Position numbers and translations under genes: made by a program. The notes below the pieces were generated by a model. It saw only the letters and a list, made by a program, of their open reading frames with translations, was not told the origin of the DNA and did not search any database. Below are positions 1 to 11,365 of a DNA stretch of 64,000 bases, piece after piece. The DNA is taken from positions 1-64,000 of the forward strand of contig NW_026251839.1 of the NCBI RefSeq assembly GCF_025024155.1, given 5' to 3'. The DNA comes from Gamsiella multidivaricata (Eukaryota > Mortierellomycota > Mortierellomycetes > Mortierellales > Mortierellaceae). How positions within the stretch are numbered: position 1 is the stretch's first letter; each line of letters opens with the position of its first letter.

Positions 1-1107
1 AAGACGGCGGCGATCGCGGAGGGATTGCGTGGAGTGTATTCGAACCTTCAAGAATTTTTCTCTCCAGAAACTGAGGCCAAGCTGAACGGAGCTATGTCCG
101 TCTTGAGCGCCAGCGCCAGTCGTGCTGTGAACAGAAGGAGCTTTGCAGCATCGGTGCCTAAACCTTTGGTAAGTGAGCAGTCGTGTAACATTGGGTACCG
201 CTTTCCAACAGAGTTAGGGGCTCGGCCGATCATTCCCACGGCAGCGGACTTAGATGGTGCTGGTGCCTACTTTTTTTTCATGTAATAGATGTTCGAAACA
301 TCACCGCCGGCGGTGCAGAGGGCATCTGTGATTACCAAACGGAAACCCGCACCATTACGCTCTGCTGTCATGCCGAAGCAGAATCGTACTCCAGAACCTG
401 AGCAACAAAAAGAGGAGCACCAGACACAGCAGCAACAGCAACGGAGGAAATCTGACAAGGTTCAGCACCATGATGTGGCCCTGTGGGGTCTGGTGTCAGA
501 TGCAGAATCTGCTCGCAGGCTTAGTCAAGGCAAGGACAAGAACCAAAGGAAGTCGTTGGACGGCGTCGTCGAGTTTAAGGTGCGTTTTTTTCCTTTTTTT
601 TCATATTTATTATTTCTTCAGTTGGAGCATGAGCCAGAATACTCAGGACAATATTTTAACGTTATCCAATTCGCCTTATAGTCGACATTGACCCCGCCCA
701 AGAATTTGGAACCGCACTATTCTGAGTGTGAGGTCCCCCTTGAGGAGCACCAAGAACGCTTTCGACGGAAGTTAGACCGATGGAAGCGAGTTGAGCGCCA
801 ACATCAGTACGAGGCGCCACCTCTTCCGTCATACCAAGACTTGTATATCCCCACTTCTACGTCTCGGACTGCCTTATTGGCGGAGCCAGAGGTTTGGCAA
901 GAAGATCAGCTCGAGGAACAGGAAATTCTTGAGGAAGAGAATGCTCATCGGGAAAGGATCCTACAGGACCTACGAGCTCAGATGGCACGCGAGGAGGAGT
1001 TGCGTGAGAGGAAGAGAAGAAGAGACGAGGAATTTGAGGATGGGGAGGAGATAATGGAACGAAGGCGGTTATCCAAGAGACGACGAGAAGCTGAATTTTG
1101 GTCTTGA
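1..1107 (+). CDS. Hypothetical protein, 5'-truncated, charged coiled-coil C-terminus
   Basis: The gene enters from the left edge in frame 1 with no start codon in the window. I read three exons: <1-168, 289-579 and 682-1107. Donors are GTAAGT at 169 and GTGCGT at 580; acceptors are AATAG at 288 and TATAG at 681. All junctions are phase 0 and the stop is TGA at 1105-1107. The visible ~295 residues start with a short helical stretch, pass through a Lys/Arg/Gln-rich linker with a Gln run (about residues 100-107), and end in a Glu/Arg-rich coiled coil with basic clusters that could be nuclear localisation signals. I do not recognise the family. The joins are well supported by phase; function is unknown. 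Confidence 0.7.
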
Positions 1108-1872
1108 ACAAATCTCCTGATAACTGTCCCCTCTGTACCGGGCATCCACATTTAATAAATATTGATGGAGCGGCGCGAGATATCATCGTTACTGAGCTTT
1201 AAAAAGAATCTAACATGGAAAAGGATAAGGCGTGACAGAAGCTTGAACACATTAGCGTAATGAACTGGGAAATCAGATACGACGTGAATTGTGACGTGGA
1301 ATTCGTATCGCGCCTGGCTTGTTCGTTCTTCGGATTCAGTATCCCTGTATCATCCTGAACTACATTATATTCTTCGAGAATAGTTTTATCCGTCTTGAAG
1401 TATCGGCAATAATGACTACTGCAGTCTTCAACAATTCACAAACTAGAACGGACAGCACATCGCGAAAGAACATGGTGAGAAAAGGAAAAGTTTGCTGAAG
1501 ACACCGAAGAGTAAGGACATGGGGCGATTTAGAGTCCATTGCGCTGATAATACGCGACAACAGGTATAAAGATTATTAATCGGCATCCAAGGAGAGTCGA
1601 GAATAGTAAGTAAAAGTCGCTCCATTCGCTCGTCTACTTCTCGTGATACGCGTTGCAGAAATGCGAACTGTGCAGCTTGTCCACTAAAAATGTGTCTTGG
1701 CACTCAGATTTTGAGCTGCGCCTGCACCTTCCCCACAAAAAAACGTCGTTTGCGCTGCATTTACGCAAAAAAATATAAAAGGGGCCATCTCTTTCGATAA
1801 CACTTCCTTTCCTCCAACACATTCTTCCTCTCCTTCCCATCCATTCATCCACATCCAACTCAAATACGCCCT
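1108..1872. other. Intergenic region with shared 3' and promoter DNA
   Basis: No convincing gene. An AATAAATA-type poly(A) signal near 1153 fits the end of the upstream gene. The right end holds the TATA box and 5' leader of the VIT/vWA gene. Short open frames here are on the minus strand and lack coding character. Confidence 0.5.
1774..1780 (+). promoter_or_regulatory. TATA box of the VIT/vWA gene
   Basis: TATAAAA lies in an A-rich stretch about 95 nt before the proposed start codon at 1873. It is followed by a pyrimidine-rich leader, as expected of a fungal core promoter. It supports starting the gene at 1873 rather than at the internal ATG at 2036. Confidence 0.5.
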
Positions 1873-4800
1873 ATGTATCCTTTCCAGCGCCAAGCCTCGG
1901 CCCCAGAAAAGATGTAATTCAATGACTATGGCAACTACGTTTTTATTTGCACTGCCACATTCTCATTCTATGCACAAACTCACACATTGCTAACAAAATG
2001 TATAATTGTCTTCCCAATTAAATAGTCCAGTACGCATGAACCAAATATGCGGGCTCTTCTACTTGGGCGCCAATAACAACAAGCAGTTCTTGCCACTTGT
2101 CGACATTGTGGCTCACACCACCATCCTCTCGACCACCTCGAGGACAACTCTCACCCAGACGTACTTCAACCCGTCCGAGCGCGACCCCATTAAGGAGGTC
2201 CAGTACACCTTCCCCCTCTACGAGGGTGTCAGTGTCGTTGGATTTACCTGCCGCATCGGCAACCGAATCATTGTTGGTCAGGTCAAGGAACGGGAAAAGG
2301 CCAAGAAAGTCTTCCATGACGCGGTCGCTCAAGGCAAACAAGCTATTCTTCTAGAACAGCTTTCAAATGCTTCAGATATCTTCACTACCACTGTAGGAAA
2401 CATTGCACCAGGAGCGAACATCGTCGTGGAGATCACATACCTGGGGGAGCTGAAGCACGATGCTGCAGTCGATGGTATCCGATTCACCATTCCTACCGTC
2501 ATCATGCCCCGTTACGGAGACCATCCAGTTGATATCGCTAAAGGATACCTTCAGCCACCATCCGAGGGACGCATCCAGATTACGGTGGATGTGGCCATGG
2601 AGCAGGCTAGCGTGATCCAACAGATCCAATCTCCCAGTCACCCTATTGCCGTATCCCTGGGGACGACCTCGCTTGCACCTAACGCCGAGCCGGTGATGTC
2701 AAAGGCGTCTGCGACCCTCAGCCTTGGGAGCGCGGGACTGGAGAAAGACTTTGTGATCCAGGTAGTCACAAAGGACATCGGCATGTCGACAGCCATCCTC
2801 GAGACCCACCCGACCATCCCCAACCACCGAGCACTGATGGCCACCTTGGTCCCGAGGTTCTTGCTCCCACCAGAGAGGCCCGAGATCGTGTTTATCTGCG
2901 ATCGCAGCGGCAGCATGTCCGGCTCGAGGATCGAACTCGTCAAATCGGCCCTGAAGGTCTTCCTCAAGAGCCTTCCCGTTGGCGTCAAGTTTAACATCTG
3001 CTCCTTTGGCGGCACATACTCGTTTCTGTGGGGCAAGAGCCAGACATACGACCAGAGCACCTTGAAGCAGGCCGAGAAGTACGTGGAGCGCATGAATGCG
3101 GACATGGGGGGCACAGAGATGTTGAAGCCAATCAAGGCGACGCTGAAGCAGCGGTACAGGGACATCTCGCTCGAGGTCATGCTGCTCACCGATGGCGAGA
3201 TCTGGGACCAACAGAAGCTGTTCTCGTATCTGAACGAGCAGGTGATCGAGAGCAAGGTTCCCATCCGGGTGTTCACTCTCGGCGTTGGCAACGATGTCTC
3301 CCATGCGCTGATCGAGGGCGTGGCCAAGGCTGGGAACGGGTTCTCGCAGGTCGTTGGCGAGGGAGAAAGGATGGAGAAGAAGATTGTTCGCATGCTGAAG
3401 GGAGCACTCTCGCCTCATGTTGTGGATTATTCTCTCGAGGTCAAATACGTCGACGAAAACCGGATGACCGACACGGATGAGGATGACTTTGAGCTGGTGG
3501 AGAAGGTTGCGGACAGCCTGACGGTCAAGCTGGATCTATCAGGCGACAAGCGGACCGATCCCGAGCCATCTTCAGAGAAGCAGAAGAAGCCCATATCCTT
3601 CTTCGACATGTCGGTCGACCTCGACAAGGATGCATCCAACCACGACGAGACCGGACAAAGGAGATACGCACATCTACCTCCGCTAGCACCCCCGAAGCTA
3701 CTCCAGGCGCCCCACATCATTCCGCCGCTCTTCGCGTTCAATCGGACCAGCGTCTATCTCCTCATGGGCCCAGAGTGCAGCCATCTGAAACCAAAGTCCG
3801 TGGTGCTGCGCGGGGTATCGGCGCATGGTCCCCTCGAGCTTGAGATCCCGATCCAAGTGCTCGAGACCCCAGGCGAGACCATCCACCAGCTCGCAGCCAA
3901 GAGAGCGATTGCGGAGCTGGAGCAGGGCCGAGGCTGGATCACTCAGGCCAAGGACGAAGACGGTGTGCTTATCAAGTCCAAGCACGAGAGCCAGTTCGAG
4001 CACATGGTCGAGCGAGAAGCGGTCCGTCTTGGCGTTCAGTTCCAGGTTGGAGGCAAGTGGTGTTCGTTCGTGGCTGTTGACAGTGAACAGGACGGGGACA
4101 AAGCAAAAGAACCGGAGTTGCTCAATGTCCTGAGTGCTGCTCCGGAAGCGCCGCCAGCGCCACCAATTTACAGAGCATTCCAAGGTTCGTCCCTGAGTTG
4201 TCTTTGTATTCAGTGTGCTAATGATACATTTGTATTCACCCTCAATTTCATGTGTGTCACATCTCCTAACATCATCCAAACCTTTTATCTTCACTGGTAA
4301 TCTCAGCCTCAGTCCTACATGCACATCCTTCTCCTCCTCCACTAGGGATGATGGCTTATACTAATTCTATTCCACACCAGCACACGCCGACCTTTGGGGC
4401 TCAAATGGTGGCGTCTCCAGTGCTGTCGAGCTATGCACCGCCAATGCACGCATCCTCCTTTAAATCGGCTTCTAAATCTAGATCGATACCTCATATACAT
4501 CAGAGCACGCACATCCAGCAACAGCAACAGCAACAACAACAGCAACAGCAACAGCAGCGACTATTCAGAATGCATCAAAGCCCAGCCCGGGGGTTTGGAT
4601 CGGTGCAGCCTCAGAGTTGTTCCCCTTCTAGTTTCAGATCGGCGGCGCTGCCACAGTTTGAGACGTCAGCGGACGACGACGAGGAGATATCGGATGTTAA
4701 AATTGGCTCCCTGACTGCACAAAGCTCGGCCTTGGCCCAATCTGCTCGGTCCATAGCAAAGGAGCTCGTGCCTCAATCAGCGATCTCACGCGCGCCGACC

Positions 4801-5364
4801 AAGGAGACATCGGGAATGAAACGTAAAAAGGTAACAGGGAAACCACTCTTTGGTAGCCCCTCAGGCAGCAGTAACAACAACACACTCTTTGGCAGTGCTC
4901 CGACCAGCAGCACCGCACTGTTTGGCAGTCCTGGAGGTAATAGTTTTGGCGGTAGTCCCGTAGGTCTCTTCGGAAGCACTGCAGGCGGTGGAAGCAGCAG
5001 TGGTAGCAATTTGATTGCCGCAGTGAAACCAGCAGCGCCTCAGGGCGGTGCAGCGACCTTGGCATACTTGGTCGACTTGCAGACATTTGAGGGATCCTGG
5101 GCGTGGCGGTCGGAAATGTTGAAGTCTCTCAATGTTGCAGTGGCAGATGCAGATAAGATAGCTAAGGATAACGGATGGGATGTCAGGATCATGGCGACAG
5201 CACTGGCGGTCGTGTACTTTGAAAAGAAACTAGCCAAGGACAAGGATACCTGGGAGCTGGTGGTCGAGAAGGCGAAGGACTGGATGGAGCAGCAGATCGG
5301 ACACGATGGCGTAGAAGTGGTCTTAAAGAAAGCCGCAGAACTGGTCGCACCGGGCACACCCTGA
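1873..5364 (+). CDS. VIT domain and von Willebrand factor A domain protein (VWA5A/PARP4-like)
   Basis: Three exons, 1873-1913, 2026-4184 and 4346-5364, join in phase to a 1072-residue protein. The VIT domain covers about residues 18-150. The vWA domain starts near residue 303 with an intact MIDAS: DRSGS at ~306, Thr of GGTEM, and Asp of LTDGE. The third exon adds 14 glutamines, a Ser/Gly segment with repeated LFGS motifs, and a C-terminal ~100-residue helical domain (LQTFEGSW...) like the ends of animal VWA5A and PARP4. Family knowledge: these are cytosolic proteins, probably adhesion or scaffold modules binding ligand through a metal ion; no enzyme activity is expected. There is no PARP catalytic domain. 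It converges with the next gene, with only 140 bp between stops. Confidence 0.85.
4516..4557 (+). repeat. CAG/CAA polyglutamine tract
   Basis: Fourteen consecutive Gln codons, mixed CAG and CAA, lie in frame in exon 3 of the VIT/vWA gene. The mixture of synonymous codons suggests selection for glutamine or an older, stabilised repeat. Confidence 0.95.
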
Positions 5365-5504
5365 GAGGAATAAGATCGATTAGGTACAGATTGGCTTAAT
5401 AAATAATAAAGTATATGTGCATACAACCTCCGAGCACTCCAGAATTTATGAGAACGCAAAAAAAAAAAATAGTTGGCATGGTGAAGTGCTTGATTTATTG
5501 TCAT

Positions 5505-7953
5505 CTATTTCTTAGCGCTCTCCTTCTTAGCGTGTCTGCGGAGACGCTTATGCACAGGCTCTAATTTTCTAAAGACTTTCAAGCAGCTTAAGATGAAAGG
5601 CTTCAAGGCATTGTAGGTTTCGTCAAAGGCCTCCCTATGGGTCATTCTATGAGGGCCGAGGTGGAACCAAAATATCTCAATGTGTCTCTGTCCTTGGCGT
5701 TGCTGACTCTTTTTGAGCTCTGAACAGATGACGTCGTATTGGTGCCCGATCAACCATCGATGGAGAATGCGTTCCAACAAATTCAGGAATACTATGGGCT
5801 TAGTGCCCACGTCGCGCTTGCAGTCAGATGAAGGAAAAGCCCTCATCCATTCTGTATCCACTCTGCAGTGGGCAGACCTGTAATTCACGGTGCGCTTAGC
5901 CGGATTGCCGCTGGAGCCAACTTTTATTGCCGAGATGACTGTAGTGTTGAATGTTGTAGAAGAATAGAAAAGGATTTTTTTTAAGAAGAAGCGTAGGAAG
6001 GAGACCGAATCCGTAGAGACAAAAGCGCACCGATTTTTTAGGCTTTCGACTGCACTTACCATCCTGATCTTGACATCTGGAAACATCTATCTTCATGATC
6101 TTCTCGATGTCTTTTGGACGGTCCTCGTATTCGTACGGCATAAGATATATGAATCCATCTTTGAGGCAACTCTCGAACTTGCCAGCACTGAGGTCTCTAC
6201 AGAAGTCCATGATGGTCTTTCGGATTTCTTGCCTTATGGGCTGGCTCACACCATCCGTCAGTTCTATGGGCGGATAATCGACAACGTCAGGAACAGAGAA
6301 AGCGAACAAACTCCCAAAAAAAAAAAAAAAAAAAAAAAAAGGCGAAGGTGCTGCATACGTACCGTCGAATTCGTCTTCTTTCAGCAAAGTAATATCCTTA
6401 CCCTGGAGCTTGAATTTTATAGCACGACTCCTCGTCGACCTGGAACTACTGGAACCGGTATCCGAGCTGTCCACATAGCCCTGTGGACCGTGCTCATTGA
6501 TGCGAATGATATACGGAACCAGATCCTCCGGATTCTTCAAATGACGGACTCGGTGCCCCATCTTTCGCACCGGTTCCCTGCGTGTGGCAGCGGTAGATAC
6601 GCTTGATTCTTGCTCTGCGCACGAAACATCTGGGGACGACAAAGGGTCTTCATCGTCTGAAGGAATGGTCGCTGATTTCTTGCTAGAAGACGTTACTGCC
6701 TTCTTATAAGACAATTCAGGTACCGGTTCTGGAATAGGAAGCTTGACCTTGCGCCGGGATTTCTTATGTTGCTTAACAGAAGTTGCAGGCGGAGGATTGG
6801 CAGCAATCAGGACAGGCGCCGCTCGATCTTTATCCGAAGGGCCTGCATCCGGCGTCGCTAGTGCTGTGGTAATTTTATCCTTCCCTTTGGCCGATGGGTT
6901 CTTGTCGACAAAGGTGAAATCCGTCCTTGAGTCGCTCTTTGAGATGGATAGTTTGTTGGTGTCACTTGGATCCTCTCGAGGAATGGTATCAGTACCGTGC
7001 TCGGCAGCTTCGCCATCGTCAGCGAGGGTGGCCGTCGATGCTGCATCAGGAACGACCTGTTCTTGCTGCGGTTCTTCATCATCAGCGGAGGAAACGCCAA
7101 TCTTGTTAGCGATCTTGTCGTCGGCATCGGTGTTAGCCTCGGCATGGGCCTTAGTTACGATTTCGTTGGTGCCTCGAGTAATGGATACAATGTTGGTGTC
7201 GGCTTTAACCTCCGGTTTGATCTCAGTGTTGACGTCGCTGTTGGTCTTGCTAGTATGAGTTGTGGATGCCTGGTTCGAACCCATAGACAGGTCTTGCTTC
7301 TGAGAGACGCCAGTGGAGTCATTATTGGCCGAGACTTCGGTGCCAGAAGAAGGAGCGGTATGCACGGTTTCTCGAGCCGGACACAACCTCAGAGTAGGAA
7401 TAACCCTTTCCTCGTCGTTCGATGGAACAGCGCCCTCCTCGTCGTTCGATGGAACAACGCCCTCCTCGTCGCTTGAAGGAGCAATGGCCTCTTTACCACT
7501 TGCAAGAGTAGTATTCTCTTCAAGACTCAAAGGGACGAGCTGGAGCGCGTTGTTCACAATAGGAGGATTGTTATCGGTGTCCTTTAGACCAGTGATAAGA
7601 GTAGCGTCCGTGGACTCATCCAGGTCGTGGAAACTGGTTGTGGGCAGTGCAATGGTCATGGTAAGCGTCATAAGGAAGGCAGTCGTGAAAAGAAAGGTGG
7701 AGAAAACGTCCTTGAGAACCATTCCTTGTTTATATATGTCGCGAGTCCAATGCACCGCAGTCTTTTCTTGTCGGCACGAACCTGTCATTTCCACAAAGGT
7801 CTCTATCCTCGCCCGGGTAACTTCTAGAAAGAATGCTGTACGAGATGCATTGTTCATTGTGGATTTGGTCGATTTTGGATGATGCTGGTCCTCTCTTTTG
7901 TTTCCTGGCCTTCTTGCACTTTTTACTTCGTGTTTTTGCGAGCCCAGCTTCAA
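5505..7953 (-). CDS. T5orf172 (GIY-YIG clan) domain protein with long acidic N-terminal region
   Basis: Exons 7953-6363, 6263-6060 and 5938-5505 join in phase (742 residues from the first ATG). The C-terminal ~190 residues match the T5orf172/Mug113 type: GFIYLMP strand, then IKVGSSGNPAKR, the LLERILHRWL helix, and the RHIEIFWFH strand. The family belongs to the GIY-YIG clan and is thought to bind or cut nucleic acid; that is family knowledge. The preceding ~550 residues are low complexity, with 9-residue acidic repeats near residues 155-181. The start is uncertain: an ATG at 7722 would give 665 residues beginning with a hydrophobic, signal-peptide-like segment. The intron before the IKVG motif has the same place and phase as in the gene at 23442-25042, so the two are paralogues. 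Confidence 0.7.
7411..7491 (-). repeat. 27-bp coding tandem repeat, three copies
   Basis: Three copies of a 27-bp unit begin at 7411, 7438 and 7465. The first two differ by one base and the third is more diverged. They encode the 9-residue acidic repeat (PSNDEEGAV-like) in the T5orf172 protein above. Confidence 0.9.
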
Positions 7954-8082
7954 TGAGGTGACCGGCTACGCAGTCTGCTATCTCATTCTCGAATTCAAGT
8001 ATATTAAAGGAATACGGCTTCAGTACTTGATAGCCCTTTATTCATAATTCTGCTGTGCATCTGCTCTAGCAACTAGTGGTGA

Positions 8083-8955
8083 TCAGTTGAAAGTAAGCTC
8101 CTCAGCGTCATTGCCATAGTATTTGACAACCTCGTGGCCGCTATACTGAGTATATAGCTTAGCACTCTCGTAAACAATCCTGCGGCCGTTTCCCAGGATC
8201 TCCTTTCCAACCCAGGCGCCTAAAACATTATCAACCTCGTATGGCCGGACGCTCTTCCAGATAGTCTTGACTTGATTGGGCGGAAGTGGCCAGTAGTTGG
8301 GGAAGCTGTACATAAACGATACGGACTTGCGCGAAGCTGCAACCATCATAGTATCGGCAACGAGGAGGTTCTTGTTCCAGAGCAGGAGGGCTGATCCATC
8401 AAAGTGACCACCCGGGCACAAAACCTTGATCTCGCCATCAAGGAGATCGAGCGTATTGCCCTCCCAGAAGATGTGATTGTTGGCCGGACGTTGGACCCAC
8501 TTTTTGTCGTTCACATGAGTATAAACTGGAATGCCGCCAAATGCTTCGCTCCAATCCTTGAGAGAAGAATAGTAGTGCGGGTGTGAGATCACAATGGCCT
8601 TGAGACCGCCGAGTTCCTTGACGTGGGCAATGGTCTCGTCATCGAGATAGGTGATGCAGTCCCAGAGGACGTTGCCCTCGGGCGTACGAATAAGAATGCC
8701 GCGCTGGCCGATCGCATACTGTGGAGCTGTCGAAATCGAAATCATATTTTGCGGGTCGGCCTCTGTTGGAGTGAACTTGTTAGAGTACTTGCCACTCGCC
8801 TTCATCACCTCGAGGGTGGTCCATTGCTGGCCTCCCACGCGAACATATTGGCGCGGCTCGTCGCAGATAATACAGGTGGCGAGTGGGGCACCTATATCGT
8901 CAGCCGGAGTGTTGGTGCCGCATGTAACGCACACAAAGGATAGCGAAGAAGTCAT
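8083..8955 (-). CDS. Metallo-beta-lactamase-fold hydrolase-like protein
   Basis: Intronless, 290 residues. The N-terminus has two CxxC pairs (CVTCG at residue ~8 and CIIC at ~27), a possible zinc ribbon. The MBL fold follows: a GNVLWDC strand, then the metal-site position reading SHPHYYSS, a PGGHFDGS segment, and LLVADTMM. The usual HxHxDH reads HPHYYS, so the second metal-site Asp-His pair is missing, while the later His and Asp are present. The activity is therefore doubtful. I chose the ATG at 8955 over the in-frame ATG at 9078 because a TATA box lies between them at 9063-9070. Substrate unknown. Confidence 0.8.
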   Translation of the reverse strand: MTSSLSFVCVTCGTNTPADDIGAPLATCIICDEPRQYVRVGGQQWTTLEVMKASGKYSNKFTPTEADPQNMISISTAPQYAIGQRGILIRTPEGNVLWDCITYLDDETIAHVKELGGLKAIVISHPHYYSSLKDWSEAFGGIPVYTHVNDKKWVQRPANNHIFWEGNTLDLLDGEIKVLCPGGHFDGSALLLWNKNLLVADTMMVAASRKSVSFMYSFPNYWPLPPNQVKTIWKSVRPYEVDNVLGAWVGKEILGNGRRIVYESAKLYTQYSGHEVVKYYGNDAEELTFN

Positions 8956-9062
8956 ATTCGGAGCAGTGGTAGCGTTTCGCGTCTGTGTGTGTTGTCTGGC
9001 AACAGAAGGTGTGTGGGAAGGTAGCGTGAGATAAATCCAAGATGGACGTTGGATATTGCTCG

Positions 9063-9070
9063 TATTTATA
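9063..9070 (-). promoter_or_regulatory. TATA box of the MBL-fold gene
   Basis: TATAAATA on the minus strand, about 108 nt before the ATG at 8955. It lies inside the alternative longer reading frame and so argues for the downstream start. Confidence 0.45.
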
Positions 9071-9193
9071 CATTTCATGCGTGCATGTGCGCAGCTGCGG
9101 ATGACTGGTCAAACCAGAGCGTTCGATTTAGAGAGGAAAAAAATGACTTGTCTATTTGTAAATCGAAGGTTCTCTCACTAAGGCAAACAAACA

Positions 9194-9709
9194 CACAATG
9201 CGCACTTTCCATGTAAGGCAAAACGAACCGCACGCGTTCAAACCTGAAAACGAACAGTTCGTTTTCCACCGTGCAGAATGTTCACGGGCTAATTGCTTGG
9301 CCTACAGGCTTGTTTTCCTGCTGTAGGGCCTGCACTATATTGACCTATGTTACGTATGAATACCCTTCACGTGGTGCAGATGGGAACCGCTTTATAAGGT
9401 ACCGGCTACCCTGAAAATAATGGCCCCTCTCTTGCCTTTTTGACTTCCTTGTCTGTAAGTGGATATAAGGGTAAAATATCCACTGCGTTCGGTGATACGG
9501 CTGTTCGTTTTTTATTTCTTCGCCATCCGATCCTACAGTAGGAAAGCCTTGACCAAGCTCTATCTAAAGGCATTACCCCTATTACTCCTGCAAGCCTGTA
9601 GGCCAAGTAATTAGTCCGTGAACATTCTGCACGGTGGAAAACGAACTGTTCGTTTTCAGGTTTGAGCGCGTGCGGTTCGTTTTGCCTTACATGGAAAGTG
9701 CGCATTGTG
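9194..9709. repeat. Long inverted repeat, 119-bp arms around a 278-bp spacer
   Basis: Left arm 9194-9312 and right arm 9591-9709 are reverse complements with three mismatches over 119 bp. Each arm also holds a smaller perfect palindrome, GAAAACGAAC and its complement around one base. The spacer (9313-9590) has no gene I can support. It could be a foldback or MITE-type element, or a hairpin RNA locus. No clear target-site duplication was seen beyond the arms. Confidence 0.9.
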
Positions 9710-10124
9710 CGTTTTCCCTTTTTGGAAGGTGTTCGTTTTACTTTTAAGTCAAAAAAAGGGACGGTCTGGTTTGACTCAGGCTAAAAATCAAAACCCATGC
9801 ACATCGTCAGAGGTGCATCGCCCCTGAGTCTGCACCGCCCTCGCAATGGGTGGTATTGTCAATAAGACGCATTAAATAAACGGTTCCCTACAATGCGCCG
9901 CGACCTAGCGCGCTACAAAATTCTTTAAAAGGTCCACATCCCTTCGCCTAGGAAATGAAAGTCATAGGTTAGACTCAGACAATTACTAGGCAAATGGATA
10001 TGCCTATAGAACCCACCTACTCCATTGAAGTGTGGAGATCGCTTGCCGCCTTTCCTCTCTCAGGACCAACGATTCCATTTTTGTTACTTTAACACGTAAT
10101 ATTTATTTTCTGATATTACACATT
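9710..10124. other. Intergenic region right of the inverted repeat
   Basis: I see no gene or clear signal in this stretch. It lies beyond the 3' end of the thioesterase-like gene on the minus strand. Confidence 0.4.
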
Positions 10125-11103
10125 TTACTCCTGTGCCAACATATGTTCACACAACTCGAGTGCATTGCCAACAGCTGCCCCACGGTGGGTCCAGCCATCA
10201 AACGACCTGAACTCGAGCTCCTCCTTTGGCAACAGGACTACGTTTCCACCATCAGACTTGGCCTCAAGCACCCTGAGCTCTTTGACATCATGTCCGACCA
10301 TCTCGAGTGCGTCCAGGAACGGAATCGTCTTGTTCTTCCATGACCCACCTGCGTGCTTCAACACGAACTTGGAGATGCCAATTGCGCACAATGTCTGTTC
10401 TCCTGCGCCTTCAGTTTTGCGAGAAGGAGTATACATCCTGTGTTCGATCACGAACCATTTCTGGTTCCAGGCCAACAATCGAGTTCGGATCTCGAAGGAC
10501 TGGAAGAGTGTGATCTCTTTCTTGAACAAAAATTGGTTCCCTCCCAACACGAAGGCGATCTTGCGAAGTGGGTGCAACGGGAGGACACTGGAGCCGAAGA
10601 GGGATGTCACGTACTTGACCCTCGCATAGTCACAGTTCTTACCATAGGAACTGCCATTAGACATCCACGGAAAGAGAAAAGGTAGAGAGAGGAAAAGAAG
10701 AAAAGCGTTCAGTCGATGTCAATGATGGCGTGTCCCCCAACTCGTCGGTTTCCTTTGGTTATGCATACCTGTTCGAGAAATGGAAGTTGAGGTCGAGGTC
10801 ATCGACCCAGACCCGTTCTCTGACCACGCTGGTGTCTGTTGGTTTAATCCTGAATCCTTTGCGATGGCTCAACGAATACAGCTGCACGGCTGCGATGCGG
10901 AGGCCCATCTTTGCGTGGAACACCCCCGGCAGGGACTTGAGGTTGAGCAACAGGACCAGGAGGATAAGGCGACGAAGGTGTTTACGCACCATGACCTGGC
11001 GCGGTCGTACGTGTTGAAAGTAGAACGAAATCAGGTTGGCAGAGTACTGCAGGGCGGGTGGTGGCAGCGCCAGCAGGATCTTGTTCATGGTTGAGGGTGG
11101 CAT
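10125..11103 (-). CDS. THEM6-like thioesterase (hotdog fold, 4HBT_2 type)
   Basis: Exons 11103-10769 and 10650-10125 join in phase 2 to 286 residues. A hydrophobic N-terminal segment (about residues 30-55) looks like a membrane anchor. The hotdog signature sits across the splice junction: LDLNFHFSNSSYGKNCDYAR, which matches the D-x-N-x-H-x-(N/S)N-x-x-Y pattern of THEM6/acyl-CoA thioesterase-like proteins. The remaining sheet strands follow (RTRLLAWNQKWFVIEHRM). Family members are often ER or membrane linked with poorly known substrates. An intact frame across the join makes this a reliable gene. Another in-frame ATG at 11088 could be the start. Confidence 0.82.
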
Positions 11104-11365
11104 ATTGGTATTTGATGCTCCGGTAGTTCTCTGAGGAGTAGTATTAGGAGGTCAGTGAGAAAAAGAAAGAAAGGGAATGGCGTAAGGATGAGGAGGAATG
11201 AGAGGAATGAGAGTGCTGATGAGCGAAGAGGACTCCTTGGAGGGAATGTGGAGAAAATAAAGGAAGCGGGAACCGAGTGCACGGATGGATGTCTTTCTGA
11301 AGTGTCGCCACCATTTTTTGTGGGGCGGAACGGGCTCCCGCAAACGCGTCTGTCTTTGCTGACTG

